From Caulobacter sp. (GTDB taxonomy: Bacteria > Pseudomonadota > Alphaproteobacteria > Caulobacterales > Caulobacteraceae): a stretch of DNA of 64,000 nucleotides. This document shows positions 32,667 through 42,137 of this stretch, one piece after another. Under the pieces are notes generated by a model. That model was not told the DNA's origin. It was given only the letters and a program-made list of their open reading frames with translations, and made no database searches. Made by a program: the position numbers and the translations under genes. Numbering within the stretch: the stretch's first letter is position 1; each line of letters opens with the position of its first letter. Location of the stretch: contig JAQGIP010000028.1 of assembly GCA_028291055.1 (NCBI GenBank), forward strand, positions 1 through 64,000, written 5' to 3'.

Positions 32667-34049
32667 ATGAGCGACACCGCCAAAGACGCGCGGCCGCTTA
32701 CGCTCGACGATCTGACCGCCTGGTTCGCCTCCGGCTCCAAGCCCAAGGACGAATGGCGCGTGGGCGCCGAGCACGAGAAGTTCGGCTTCCGGCTGAAGGG
32801 CTATGAGCCCCCGCAATACTATGGCCCGGACGGTATCGAGGCCCTGCTCACCGGCCTGCAAAGGTTCGGCTGGGAGCCGGTGCTCGAGGACAACCAGGAC
32901 GAGGCCGGCGGCAAGCCGGTGATGATCGGCCTGCACCGCAATGGAGCCAACGTCAGCCTGGAGCCCGGCGGTCAGTTCGAACTGTCCGGCGCGCCGCTGG
33001 AGACCATGCACGACATCTGTTCGGAAACCGGCCAGCACCTGGAAGAGGTCAAGGCCGTCGCTGACGAGTTGGGCCTGGGGTTTTTGGGCCTGGGCTTCCA
33101 GCCGCTGCTGCGGCGCGAGGATGCGCCGATCATGCCCAAGGGCCGCTATCGCATCATGCGCCGCTACATGCCGCTGGTGGGCTCCATGGGCCTGGACATG
33201 ATGTTTCGCACCTGCACCGTGCAGGCCAACCTAGACTTCGGCTCGGAAGCCGACATGGTGGCCAAGTTCCGCACCTCCCTGGCGTTGCAGCCGATCTGTA
33301 CGGCGTTGTTCGCCAACTCCCCCTTCACCGAAGGCAAACCCAACGGTTTCCTGTCTGCAAGGGCGAACGTCTGGACCGACACCGACAACGACCGCACCGG
33401 CCTGCTGGGCTTCGTGTTCGAGGACGGCTTCGACTTCGAGCGCTATGCCCGCTACGCGCTCGACGTGCCGATGTATTTCGTCAAGCGCGACGGCCGCTAC
33501 ATCGACGTGGCCGGCAAGTCGTTCCGCGACTTCATCGACGGCAGGCTGGATGAACTGCCGGGCGAGCGCGCCACGATCAAGGACTGGGTGGACCACACCT
33601 CCACCATCTTCCCGGAGGTGCGCCTGAAGACCTATCTGGAGATGCGCGGCGCCGACGCCGGCCCCTGGAGCAATCTCTGCGCCCTGCCGGCCCTGTGGAC
33701 GGGCGTCTTCTATGACGACGCCGCGCTCGCCGCCGCCTGGGACCTGTGCAAGGACTGGACGCTGGAAGAGCGCGAGCAGCTGCGCGCCGATGTCCCGAAA
33801 CAGGGCCTGAAGGCCGTCGTCGCCGGGCGCACCGTCCAGGACGTGGCCAAGGACTTCGTGGCCATCGCCAAGGAGGGGCTGAAGCGCCGCGACCGCCTGG
33901 ACGGCGGCTTCGTGGACGAGACCGTCTACCTCGGCATGCTCGAACAGATCGCCTCTTCGGGCCGCACCCCCGCCGACGTGCTGCTGGAAAAATACCACGG
34001 CGCCTGGAAGGGCGACGTGACGCGGGTGTTCGAGGAAGACGCCTACTAG
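32667..34049 (+). CDS. gshA: Glutamate-cysteine ligase (plant/alphaproteobacterial type)
   Basis: A 460-residue GCS2-type ligase making gamma-glutamylcysteine, the first step of glutathione synthesis. Characteristic parts are RVGAEHEKFGFR, MIGLHRNGANVSLEPGGQFELSG (in parts), RRYMPLVGSMGLDMMFRTCTVQ (in parts), ANSPFTEGKPNGFLSARA and LKTYLEMRGADAGPW. This is the class with the redox-regulated homodimer described in plants. ATG 32667 has GGGGAGG ahead of it; the ATG at 32643 is less likely. Product supply would serve the glutathione peroxidase and GGT encoded elsewhere in the window. Confidence 0.93.
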   Translation: MSDTAKDARPLTLDDLTAWFASGSKPKDEWRVGAEHEKFGFRLKGYEPPQYYGPDGIEALLTGLQRFGWEPVLEDNQDEAGGKPVMIGLHRNGANVSLEPGGQFELSGAPLETMHDICSETGQHLEEVKAVADELGLGFLGLGFQPLLRREDAPIMPKGRYRIMRRYMPLVGSMGLDMMFRTCTVQANLDFGSEADMVAKFRTSLALQPICTALFANSPFTEGKPNGFLSARANVWTDTDNDRTGLLGFVFEDGFDFERYARYALDVPMYFVKRDGRYIDVAGKSFRDFIDGRLDELPGERATIKDWVDHTSTIFPEVRLKTYLEMRGADAGPWSNLCALPALWTGVFYDDAALAAAWDLCKDWTLEEREQLRADVPKQGLKAVVAGRTVQDVAKDFVAIAKEGLKRRDRLDGGFVDETVYLGMLEQIASSGRTPADVLLEKYHGAWKGDVTRVFEEDAY

Positions 34050-34061
34050 AGCGCTTCAGCG

Positions 34062-34212
34062 GCCGGGGACATGTACGCTCTCAAACGCCTGACGGATCGA
34101 GCGAACGCCCGGCCGTGTCCCCCGAAGGCGGGCGTTCTGGATTTTGGGGACACGTACGGTCGGGCTGCCGCGCCAGGCGCGTCGTCAGTCTGAGAGCGTA
34201 CATGTCCCCGGC
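34062..34212. repeat. Twin-palindrome intergenic repeat, copy A
   Basis: Outer arms CCGGGGACATGTACGCTCTC and its reverse complement lie at the two ends (34063-34082 and 34192-34211). Inside is a second inverted pair built on GTGTCCCC and GGGGACACGTACGGTC. The element fills the space between two convergent genes and ends three bases before the serine hydrolase stop. A second copy with the same architecture is at 54990-55136. Confidence 0.85.
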
Positions 34213-34214
34213 TT

Positions 34215-35495
34215 TTATTGGGCCACCGCCTTATAGGCCCCCGCCCAGAACTGCTTGTGCAGGGCGGGCGGATCGGGCCCGTCGAACACCCGGGGCGTCA
34301 GCATTATGATGGTCAGGGCCTTGGCCCTGTCCATGTAGAGCGAGGTCCCGAAGCCGCCGGCCCAGCCGAAGGCGCCGGATTGCAGCCCATCGGTCGTCGG
34401 CCCCGCGACCACCGACATGCCGTAGCCCCAGCCGTGGCCGGCCCCCAGGATCAGCTCGCCGCCCGACCTCTGGGCGGGTGTCAGGTAGTTGGTGGTCATC
34501 GCCTTGACCGAGGCGGCCGACAGCAGTTGCAGGTCGCCATGCCTGCCGTCCGCCAGCAGCATGCGGCCGAAGATCAGCAGGTCATCCGCGCTCGACACCA
34601 AGCCCGAGTCGCCGGCGGGGAATTTCGGTGGGTGGGCGTAGCGGCTGTGGGCCGGATCGTCGAACACGGTCAGCTTGCCGTTCTCCGGCATATAGGCCGT
34701 GCACAGCCGCGCCAGCTTTTCGGGCGGCACGAAGAAGTCGGTGTCCTTCATCCCCAGGGGGCCGGTGATGCGCTCGCGGATGAAGACATCCAGCGGCTTG
34801 CCGCTGGCCCGCTGGACCAGCACGCCCTGGACGTCGGAGCCGGCGGTATAGAGCCACTGCTCGCCCGGCTGGGCCATCAGCGGCAGGGTCCCGAGCTTGG
34901 CGATCCACTGGTCCGGGGTCAGGGGGTTTTGCGGATCGGGCATGCCGAAGCCGACCAGGTTCAGGGCTGTGATCGCCTTCATGATCGGCAAGGTCGGGTC
35001 GAAGGAGATGCCCCAGCCCAGCCGGAAGGTCAGCAGGTCCTCCACCGTGATCGGCCGGTTCGCCGGGACGGTGTCCGTGACAGGCCCATCCAGGCGTTTC
35101 AGCACGCGGCGGTTGGCCAGTTCGGGGATCAGCCGGTCCACGGCCTCGTCCAGGCGCACCTTGCCCTCCTCCACCAGCATCATGACCGCCACGGCGGTGA
35201 GCAGCTTGGTCATCGAGGCGATGCGGAACAGGGTGTCGCGCGCGATCGGCTGGGCGCCGTCCACCGCGGTCCTGCCCACCGCGAACACCTCCGTCTCGCC
35301 CTTGCGGTCGATCAGCGCCGACACGCCGGGCGTGAAGCCGCTGCTGACGTGACCCTCGACCACGGCGCGCAGGTCCGCGACGCCCTTCGCCGTGAATGCC
35401 ATCCCGTGTCCTTCCGGATTGTTGGTGCAGGCGGCCAGTCCGGCCGCGCCCAGCCCCGCCAGGGCCCCACGTCGGTTCAGTTCAATGCCGGTCAT
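34215..35495 (-). CDS. Serine hydrolase of the beta-lactamase/class C-like family, lipoprotein
   Basis: A 426-residue penicillin-binding-protein-fold hydrolase (COG1680). The nucleophile motif SMTK is in RIASMTKLLTAVAVMML, the second motif YTAGSDVQG provides the tyrosine (Y-x-A/S), and GWGYGM/GAFGWAGGFG supplies the third motif region. The N-terminus has a twin-arginine-like NRRGALAGLGAAGLAAC ending in a lipobox cysteine, so it is likely a lipoprotein. ATG 35495 has GAGGAGGAAG upstream. Members are esterases, D-amino-acid peptidases or penicillin-interacting proteins; not assignable here. Confidence 0.88.
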   Translation of the reverse strand: MTGIELNRRGALAGLGAAGLAACTNNPEGHGMAFTAKGVADLRAVVEGHVSSGFTPGVSALIDRKGETEVFAVGRTAVDGAQPIARDTLFRIASMTKLLTAVAVMMLVEEGKVRLDEAVDRLIPELANRRVLKRLDGPVTDTVPANRPITVEDLLTFRLGWGISFDPTLPIMKAITALNLVGFGMPDPQNPLTPDQWIAKLGTLPLMAQPGEQWLYTAGSDVQGVLVQRASGKPLDVFIRERITGPLGMKDTDFFVPPEKLARLCTAYMPENGKLTVFDDPAHSRYAHPPKFPAGDSGLVSSADDLLIFGRMLLADGRHGDLQLLSAASVKAMTTNYLTPAQRSGGELILGAGHGWGYGMSVVAGPTTDGLQSGAFGWAGGFGTSLYMDRAKALTIIMLTPRVFDGPDPPALHKQFWAGAYKAVAQ

Positions 35496-35664
35496 CAGGT
35501 CTTCCTCCTCGGGGCGCTCGCGATCCCAGGACGAACGGGCCGCATGGAACCCGACAGCGGGCGCGCGGGAAAGGCGATTTTCTTGTCCTCCCGCCACGCC
35601 CCCGTGACGGAACGGCCTCGACCCCCTATCTCTAACGCCTCACGCCCGCGCCAGAGTACCTCCC

Positions 35665-37095
35665 ATGAACGCCCCTGTTTCCGCCCCCTCGCTGCTGGAC
35701 GCCGCCGGCGTCGATCCCGAACGGGCGCGGACCCTGCTGGGCGAGGCGCTGGCCGGCGCCGACGACGGCGAGATCTTCCTGGAAAAGACCGAGAGCGAAT
35801 CCTTCGTCTTCGACGACGGCCGGCTGAAGAACGCCAGCTACGACGCCGGCGAGGGTTTCGGCCTGCGCGTGGTGGCGGGCGAGACCGCCGGCTATGCCCA
35901 CGCCAGCGAAATCTCCGAGGCCGCGATCGGCCGCGCCGCCGACTCCGCGCGGCTGGCCCGGCGCGGCTATTCCGGCGTCTCGGCCGAAGGCCCCCGCGCC
36001 ACCAATTCCAGACTCTATGGCGAGGACGACCCGCTCGCCCATCCGATCTTCTCCGATAAGGTGGCCCTGCTCCAGGAAATCGACGCCTTCGCCCGCGACC
36101 GCGATCCGCGCATCGTCCAGGTCATGGCCTCCATGCACGGCGAGCGCCGGGTGGTGGAGATATTGCGCGCCGACGGCCGGCTGATCCGCGACGTGCGTCC
36201 CCTGGTGCGGGTCAATGTCCAGGTCACCGTGGAGCAGGACGGCCGCCGCGAGAGCGGCTCGTCCGGCGCCGGCGGCCGCGCCGGCTTCGAGGCCTGGATA
36301 TCCCCCGACAAGTGGCAGGGCCAGGTGGACGAGGCCCTGCGCCAGGCCCTGGTCAACCTCGACGCCATCCCCTGTCCGGCCGGGGAGATGGATGTGGTCC
36401 TGGGCGCGGGCTGGAACGGCGTGCTGCTGCACGAGGCCATCGGCCACGGCCTGGAAGGCGACTTCAACAGGAAGGGCATCTCGGCCTTTTCCGGCCGCAT
36501 CGGCGAACGCGTCGCGTCAAAGGGCGTCACCGTCTTCGACGACGGCACGGTCCCCGGCCGCCGGGGGTCTCTGACCGTCGACGACGAGGGCACCCCCACC
36601 GAACGCACCATCCTGATCGAGGACGGCATCCTGGTGGGCTATATGCACGACCGCCAGAGCGCGCGGCTGATGGGGCTGACGCCCACCGGCAATGCGCGCC
36701 GCCAGAGCTTCGCCCACATGCCCATGCCGCGGATGACCAACACCGCCATGATGGCCGGCCACGACACCCAGGCCGACATGATCGCCTCGACCAAACGCGG
36801 CCTCTACTGCGCAAACTTCGGCGGCGGCCAGGTGGACATCACCAACGGCAAGTTCGTCTTCCAGTGCACCGAGGCCTATCTGATCGAGGACGGCAAAATC
36901 ACCGCCCCGGTCAAGGGCGCCACCCTGATCGGCGATGGGCCCACGGCGCTCACTCGCATCACCATGATCGGCGACGACTTCGACTTCGACCCGGGCGTCG
37001 GCGTCTGCGGCAAGGCCGGCCAGAGCGTGCCGGTGGGCGTGGGTCAGCCGTCCCTGAAGCTCACGGGCCTCACGGTGGGCGGTACGGCGGTCTGA
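35665..37095 (+). CDS. tldD: Metalloprotease TldD
   Basis: A 476-residue TldD, the catalytic partner of PmbA/TldE (encoded at 12528-13859). The zinc motif HEAIGH is at residues 256-261 in LLHEAIGHGLEGDFNRKG. Other conserved parts are FDDGRLKNASYDAGEGFGLRV (split), TPTGNARRQSF, RMTNTAMMAG and the terminal GVGVCGKAGQSVPVGVGQPS. The heterodimer degrades unfolded peptides in a closed chamber in the cytoplasm. The start ATG 35665 gives the family N-terminus. Confidence 0.95.
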   Translation: MNAPVSAPSLLDAAGVDPERARTLLGEALAGADDGEIFLEKTESESFVFDDGRLKNASYDAGEGFGLRVVAGETAGYAHASEISEAAIGRAADSARLARRGYSGVSAEGPRATNSRLYGEDDPLAHPIFSDKVALLQEIDAFARDRDPRIVQVMASMHGERRVVEILRADGRLIRDVRPLVRVNVQVTVEQDGRRESGSSGAGGRAGFEAWISPDKWQGQVDEALRQALVNLDAIPCPAGEMDVVLGAGWNGVLLHEAIGHGLEGDFNRKGISAFSGRIGERVASKGVTVFDDGTVPGRRGSLTVDDEGTPTERTILIEDGILVGYMHDRQSARLMGLTPTGNARRQSFAHMPMPRMTNTAMMAGHDTQADMIASTKRGLYCANFGGGQVDITNGKFVFQCTEAYLIEDGKITAPVKGATLIGDGPTALTRITMIGDDFDFDPGVGVCGKAGQSVPVGVGQPSLKLTGLTVGGTAV

Positions 37096-37098
37096 GCG

Positions 37099-37494
37099 CT
37101 AGTTGAAGCTGACCGACAGCTTGGCGCCCACGAACCGGCCGTGGGGATCGTCGCCGTAGGCCGCCGAGGCGCCGCTGTGGCCAACGGCGGGCTGCAGGCC
37201 GCAGATGAAGCCCGCGAAGCCCGTGGCGTTGGTCGCGACCTGGCGCGAGACCGAGGTGACGGCGATCCCGTCCAGCCGGGGCGCGGTCCCGTCGTCGGCA
37301 TAGGGCAGGACGATGGTGGGCTTGGGGAAGGCGCCGGCATCGGGCCTGTCCAGCGTGATCGCGCCATTGCCCGACGCGAAGGCCGCGCTTTGCAGACTGG
37401 CGGTGGCCCTGCCCCCATCCTCGGCATGGGCGGCGCTCACGGCCAGCAGCGTGGCGGCGGCGAGGGCGAGGGGGATCAGGCGGTGGACGATCAT
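37099..37494 (-). CDS. Hypothetical secreted protein
   Basis: A 131-residue protein with a clear Sec signal peptide (RLIPLALAAATLLAVSAAHA, residues 5-24). The mature part has one cysteine, no obvious catalytic motif, and a pattern of alternating polar and hydrophobic residues ending in GRFVGAKLSVSFN, which resembles a beta-rich periplasmic or outer-membrane-associated domain. I do not recognise the family. It converges on tldD with three bases between the stops. Coding is supported by the signal peptide and absence of a competing frame. Confidence 0.65.
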   Translation of the reverse strand: MIVHRLIPLALAAATLLAVSAAHAEDGGRATASLQSAAFASGNGAITLDRPDAGAFPKPTIVLPYADDGTAPRLDGIAVTSVSRQVATNATGFAGFICGLQPAVGHSGASAAYGDDPHGRFVGAKLSVSFN

Positions 37495-37715
37495 GGCGGC
37501 GACCTCGGACGGTACGGACCTTCAATGTAGGCCGGCGCGGCGGACTTCCAGTGCGGCCAAGCGTCCTTGTGCATCACGACTGCGGCATGCCGATGGCCGC
37601 GGCGCCAACTGAACAGCGCAAACATTTCACCGATTTAATGCACATTTCTATCTTGTAACTGTGCCTTGCGTCCCCACGCCGCCACGGTGCGCGCCGTAAG
37701 TAAGGGGACGTTTTC

Positions 37716-39824
37716 ATGAGTCTTGGACCGCTTCTCGCGGCGCTGGCCGCTGCAGCGCCGCAAGCTGCCGCCACCGCGCCGCAGACGATTCCTCCGGCCG
37801 CGCAGCAGGGTGTGGAGCAGTCTGGGGACAGCCAGGCCAAGGGCGTCATCTCCTATCCGCCCGAGTTCTTCGCCGCCTCCCAGCCGGCCACGGCCATGGA
37901 CATGCTGGACCGGCTGCCCGGCTTCCAGTTCGATAGCGGCGACACCGGTGTGCGCGGTTTCGGCGGCGCGGCCGGCAATGTGCTGATCGACGGTGAACGT
38001 CCGGCGTCCAAGAGCGACAACCTGGAAAGCATCATCCGCCGCATTCCCGCCGGCCAGGTCGACCACATCGAGTTGATCCGCGGCGGCGCCCCCGGCATCG
38101 ACATGCAGGGCAAGACCGTCATCGTGAACGTCGTGCGTAAGAAGGAGGCCTCGCTCACCGGCCTTATCGGGGTGTCGGGCGCCTATGCCTACGACGGCCG
38201 CTTCTCGCCCGCGCTACGCCTGGAGGGCACCCGCCGCCAGGGCGACCGCTCCCTGGAAGGCAGCTTCGTGATCGCCGGCTACCTCGACGACGGCGACGGC
38301 GACGGTCCGCGCGTGCGCCGCGACGCCGCGGGCGTGCCGATCATCCGCTCCTACGTCGAGACCGAGGGCGACGGCACCCAGGCGGTGGCCACGGCCGCCT
38401 ATGCCCGGCCGCTGTTGGGGGGCAAGTTCCGCATCAACGGCCAGTTCTTCCACGACAAGTATGAGGAGGACATCGTCGATGTCCAAAGCCTGCCGATCGG
38501 CGGCGGTGGCTTCGTGGAGCGCGACAGCAACAGCCGCAACAAGGTCGAACTCGGCCTGCGCTGGAGCCGCGACCTGACGGCCCAGACCGCGGTCGAGACC
38601 ACCTTCCTGCAGAACGCCACCAAATACCGCCTCTACGACATCTTCAAGTCGGGCGGCACGACCGACCTGTTCACCAACAGCTACACGAGCGGCGAGACGG
38701 TCGGCCGCGTCGTGCTGCGCTACAGATATTCCGACAGCCTGTCCTTCGAAGGCGGCGGCGAGGCGGCCTATAACTGGCTCAACACCAAGTCGGCCTATGC
38801 CGAGAACGGCGCCCCCATCGCCCTGCCGGCCGCCGACGTCGAGGTCACCGAAAAGCGCGGCGAGATCTTCATCGTCGGCACCTGGAAGGCCACCTCCAAG
38901 CTCAACGTCGAGGCCGCGCTGACCGTGGAGGCCTCGACCATCGCCTCCACCGGCGACGTGACCCTGGAAAAGACCCTCTACTTCCCCAAGCCCCGGGTCA
39001 GCGTCACCTGGTCGCCCAACGCCAACGACCAGGTCCGGCTCAAGATCGAGCGCGAGGTGGGCCAGCTCGACTTCGGCGACTTCATCGCCTCCTCGTCGTT
39101 CAGCGGCAGCGGCGCCATCCACGCCGGCAACCCCGACCTGAACCCCCAGCAGGACTGGCTGAGCGAAGTGGCCCTGGAGCACCGCTTCTGGGGCTCGGGG
39201 TCGATCACCCTGACCGGCCGCCATTTCCAATACACCGACCTGGTGGACCGCGCGCCGATCTTCCTGCCGCCGGCCCAGTGCAACCCCGTGCCCGACCCCA
39301 ACGCCTGCGTCTTCGACTCGCCGGCCAACATCGGCGCGGGCACGCGCGACGTGATTATGCTCAGCTTCAACCTTCCGCTCGACAAGTTGTGGATCAAGGG
39401 CGGGCGCCTGCGCTTCGACAGCTGGAAGCGCTGGACCGAGGTCACCGACCCCACCACGCATCAGAAGCGCGAGGTCTCCGGCGTCCACCCGGTCGACTGG
39501 GAGGCCCACTTCAGCCAGGACCTGCCCCAATACAAGATCACCTGGGGCGTGGACGCCTACGGCGCCTGGCGCGAGCCCTACTATCGCTACAGCGAGATCG
39601 AGACCTACAAGCTCAAGACCTATGTGACGCCCTTCCTGGAATGGAAGCCGCGCAAGGACACCAATGTGCGCTTCGAAATCCAGAACGTCACGGAACGGGG
39701 GTTCGAAAGGATTCGCGAGAGCTACGCCGGCCCGCGCAACACCAACCCGCTGGACTACACCGACGTCCGCTCCCTGGGCTTCGGGCGCATCTATTACGTG
39801 CGCGTGCGCAAGCAGTTCGGCTGA
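37716..39824 (+). CDS. TonB-dependent receptor
   Basis: A 702-residue outer-membrane receptor. After a signal sequence (LLAALAAAAPQAAA) comes the plug domain: AMDMLDRLPGFQFDSGDTGVRGFG (in parts), GNVLIDGERPASKSDNLESIIRRIP (in parts) and IELIRGGAPGIDMQGK. The rest is a 22-strand-type barrel with many amphipathic strands and a terminal phenylalanine in RVRKQFG. No carboxypeptidase-like regulatory extension or TonB-box was identified. Substrate unknown; many Caulobacter receptors take up sugars, peptides or vitamins. The start has AAGGGGACG upstream. A strong terminator follows. Confidence 0.9.
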   Translation: MSLGPLLAALAAAAPQAAATAPQTIPPAAQQGVEQSGDSQAKGVISYPPEFFAASQPATAMDMLDRLPGFQFDSGDTGVRGFGGAAGNVLIDGERPASKSDNLESIIRRIPAGQVDHIELIRGGAPGIDMQGKTVIVNVVRKKEASLTGLIGVSGAYAYDGRFSPALRLEGTRRQGDRSLEGSFVIAGYLDDGDGDGPRVRRDAAGVPIIRSYVETEGDGTQAVATAAYARPLLGGKFRINGQFFHDKYEEDIVDVQSLPIGGGGFVERDSNSRNKVELGLRWSRDLTAQTAVETTFLQNATKYRLYDIFKSGGTTDLFTNSYTSGETVGRVVLRYRYSDSLSFEGGGEAAYNWLNTKSAYAENGAPIALPAADVEVTEKRGEIFIVGTWKATSKLNVEAALTVEASTIASTGDVTLEKTLYFPKPRVSVTWSPNANDQVRLKIEREVGQLDFGDFIASSSFSGSGAIHAGNPDLNPQQDWLSEVALEHRFWGSGSITLTGRHFQYTDLVDRAPIFLPPAQCNPVPDPNACVFDSPANIGAGTRDVIMLSFNLPLDKLWIKGGRLRFDSWKRWTEVTDPTTHQKREVSGVHPVDWEAHFSQDLPQYKITWGVDAYGAWREPYYRYSEIETYKLKTYVTPFLEWKPRKDTNVRFEIQNVTERGFERIRESYAGPRNTNPLDYTDVRSLGFGRIYYVRVRKQFG

Positions 39825-39875
39825 TCGAGACCGCCGGAAGACAGGCCTTCAAAGGCCGCGCCGGCCGGGAGGGGA

Positions 39876-39906
39876 GGGGCTTCGGAGCAATCCGGAGCCC
39901 CTTTTT
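39876..39906 (+). terminator. Rho-independent terminator for the TonB receptor gene
   Basis: Stem GGGGCTTCGGA, loop GCAA, stem TCCGGAGCCCC, followed by TTTTT at 39902-39906. One G-T pair, otherwise perfect. Confidence 0.85.
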
Positions 39907-39923
39907 CGTTGGGCTCCGCGCGA

Positions 39924-39957
39924 AGAAAAAACCCCTCCTCCCGCGAGGGAGAAGGGG
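39924..39957 (-). terminator. Rho-independent terminator for the POT transporter gene
   Basis: On the minus strand: CCCCTTCTCCC, loop TCGC, GGGAGGAGGGG, then TTTTTT (complement of 39926-39931). It lies 29 bases after the transporter stop and 18 bases from the facing terminator. Confidence 0.85.
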
Positions 39958-39985
39958 CTGATCCGTTTAGCGCTGTGATGGCCGC

Positions 39986-41902
39986 TTAGTTGTGCGGCAT
40001 CGCCTGGCGTTCGCCGTCCAGCTCCGGCGCGTTCGGCCCATCCGCCAGTTCGCCGTGGGCCAGGTGTTTGAGGAAGGGCGACATGGCCAGGAACAGGATG
40101 CCGACCGCCACGGTGATCCCGCCCAGCCAGCCGAACACGGTCAGCGAGGTGTGCAGCGCCGCGCGCGGGTCCAGCACCTGGCCGCCGACGGTGTCGGCCG
40201 AGGTCATCTGAGCGATCTTGCCGCCGATGTTCTGGGCCCAGGAGCTGGACAGGAACCACACCGCCATCATGAAGGAGACGATGGAGGGCACCGATAGCCG
40301 GGTGATCTGCGACAGGCCCACGGGCGACAGACAAAGCTCGCCCGTGGTGTGCAGCAGGTAGGTCAGGCCCAGCACGAATAGCGGCAGGCGGAAGGCGCTG
40401 TCGGCCATCCCCTGGGCCGCCACGATGACCAGGAAGCCCGCGCCGACCTGCAACAGGGCCAGGCCGAACTTGAGCACCGGGTTGGGATCGCGCCCCATCT
40501 TGCCGAGCCACGACCACAGGGCCGCGAACACCGGGGCGAAGATCAGGATGAAGCCGGCGTTGAACGACTGCACCTGAGCGGCGCCGAAGCCCATGTCGAT
40601 CCACCAGCGCCCGGCCAGCGGCGGGGCCGCTTCCAGCATGGCGCGGGTGCCCATGAAGACCTGGTGGCCCAGGGCGTTGAAGATGATCGGTGCGTCGGTG
40701 AGGCCCAGGTTGGTGTTGCGCGCGGCGAACAGGTTCAGCGAGGTGCCGGCCTGTTCGAACAGGGTCCAGAACACCACCGACCCACCGATCAGCACCATGG
40801 CCAGGATCATCCGGTCGCGCTCGACCTTGGTGCATTTGGTGACGATGAAGTAGCCCACATAGGCCAGCACGATCAGCGACACGATCAGCAGCGACCAGTC
40901 GACCAGCGCCGTGCGCTGGATCATCAACCACACGCCGGCCAGGCCGACGATGGCCAGGCCATAGATGAAGTATTCCCGATTGATCGGGCCGATGAAGGGC
41001 TTGGCCAGCAGTTCGGGGTTCGGGGGCTCGCCCTTGCCCTGCAGCAGCGGCTTACCGATCACGAAGGTCAGGAAGCCCAGCAGCATGCCGACGCCGGCGG
41101 CGCCGAAGCCCCAGTTCCAGCCGTATTCTTGGCCCAGATAGCCGCAGAGGATAGCGGCCCAGAAGGCCCCCAGGTTGACCCCGTAGTAGTAGAGCGTGAA
41201 GCCTGGGTCGCGCCGCGGGTCGGCCTCCGTATAGAGCTGGCCGACGATCGAGGAGATGTTGGCCTTCAGGAAGCCCACGCCCATGATGATCAGCGACAGG
41301 GCCAGATAGAAGATGCCCACATAGTTGCCGTCGCGGGTGGCCTTCTGCTCATAGCTGCCCTTGGGCAGGACGCCGGGCAGGACCGATCCGGCCGGCAGGC
41401 CTTCGATCTTCAGTCCGCCGTTCTCGGCCGCTGACATTGCATAGGGCTGGCCCGCAACCATCAGCTTCACGTCGCGCGAATCCATGCGGCCTTTGATGCG
41501 CACGTCATAGGTGGCGCCGGCATAGGTCAGGGTCTGCTTGGCCGGACTGCCCTCGACCGCCATGGTCAGGTGCCCGAACACCAGCAGCAGCGCGCCGAAG
41601 GCGATCGCCTTGCGCGCGCCCAGGTAGCGGTCGGCCAGCAGGCCGCCGATCAGCGGCAGCAGATAGACCAGGGTCGTATAGGAGCCGTACTGGCCGCTGG
41701 CGAACTTGTCGTCGAACAGGAAATGCTGCGTCAGGTAGAAGACGAACAGTCCTCTCATCCCATAGTAGGAGAAGCGCTCCCACATTTCCGCGAAGAACAG
41801 GATGAACAGCCCTCTGGGGTGCTGTCTGAGAAGCTGGATGAGCACCGGAATCCCGGTGGCAAGCGTGACGATGACGCCGATGAAGACGACGATACTGTTC
41901 AT
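39986..41902 (-). CDS. Proton-dependent oligopeptide transporter (POT/PTR family)
   Basis: A 638-residue inner-membrane symporter. The proton-coupling ExxER motif is in FAEMWERFSYYGMRG, with FYLTQHFLFDD and LVYLLPLIGGLLADRYLGARK typical of helix 2-3; FYYGINLG-like YYYGVNLGAFWAAILCGYLG follows in part. Between helices 4 and 5 there is an unusually long soluble insertion (roughly residues 115-190, LTYAGATYDVRIKG to YEQKATRDGN). It imports di- and tripeptides, a good fit with the peptidase-rich surroundings. Starts at ATG 41902; ends with its own terminator. Confidence 0.9.
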   Translation of the reverse strand: MNSIVVFIGVIVTLATGIPVLIQLLRQHPRGLFILFFAEMWERFSYYGMRGLFVFYLTQHFLFDDKFASGQYGSYTTLVYLLPLIGGLLADRYLGARKAIAFGALLLVFGHLTMAVEGSPAKQTLTYAGATYDVRIKGRMDSRDVKLMVAGQPYAMSAAENGGLKIEGLPAGSVLPGVLPKGSYEQKATRDGNYVGIFYLALSLIIMGVGFLKANISSIVGQLYTEADPRRDPGFTLYYYGVNLGAFWAAILCGYLGQEYGWNWGFGAAGVGMLLGFLTFVIGKPLLQGKGEPPNPELLAKPFIGPINREYFIYGLAIVGLAGVWLMIQRTALVDWSLLIVSLIVLAYVGYFIVTKCTKVERDRMILAMVLIGGSVVFWTLFEQAGTSLNLFAARNTNLGLTDAPIIFNALGHQVFMGTRAMLEAAPPLAGRWWIDMGFGAAQVQSFNAGFILIFAPVFAALWSWLGKMGRDPNPVLKFGLALLQVGAGFLVIVAAQGMADSAFRLPLFVLGLTYLLHTTGELCLSPVGLSQITRLSVPSIVSFMMAVWFLSSSWAQNIGGKIAQMTSADTVGGQVLDPRAALHTSLTVFGWLGGITVAVGILFLAMSPFLKHLAHGELADGPNAPELDGERQAMPHN

Positions 41903-42137
41903 GGATGTACGGAGACCCTGGTGTGACTGCGGCGGTGCGAACTGACCCTGTTATGCGGACGTTTCGCCCTCGCCGACCCCCTGTTGCGGGGAGAAGATCA
42001 CGCACGAGGATGATTAACAAGCAATGGCTTTCCCGTATCGGGCGGGCCGCTTGCCGCTGAAGCGTCGGGCGCCCACATGGATTGCGGAGCCCGCGGTCAT
42101 CCTCCGCGTTCCTCATGCTTCGCAAGGAAAGACGCCC

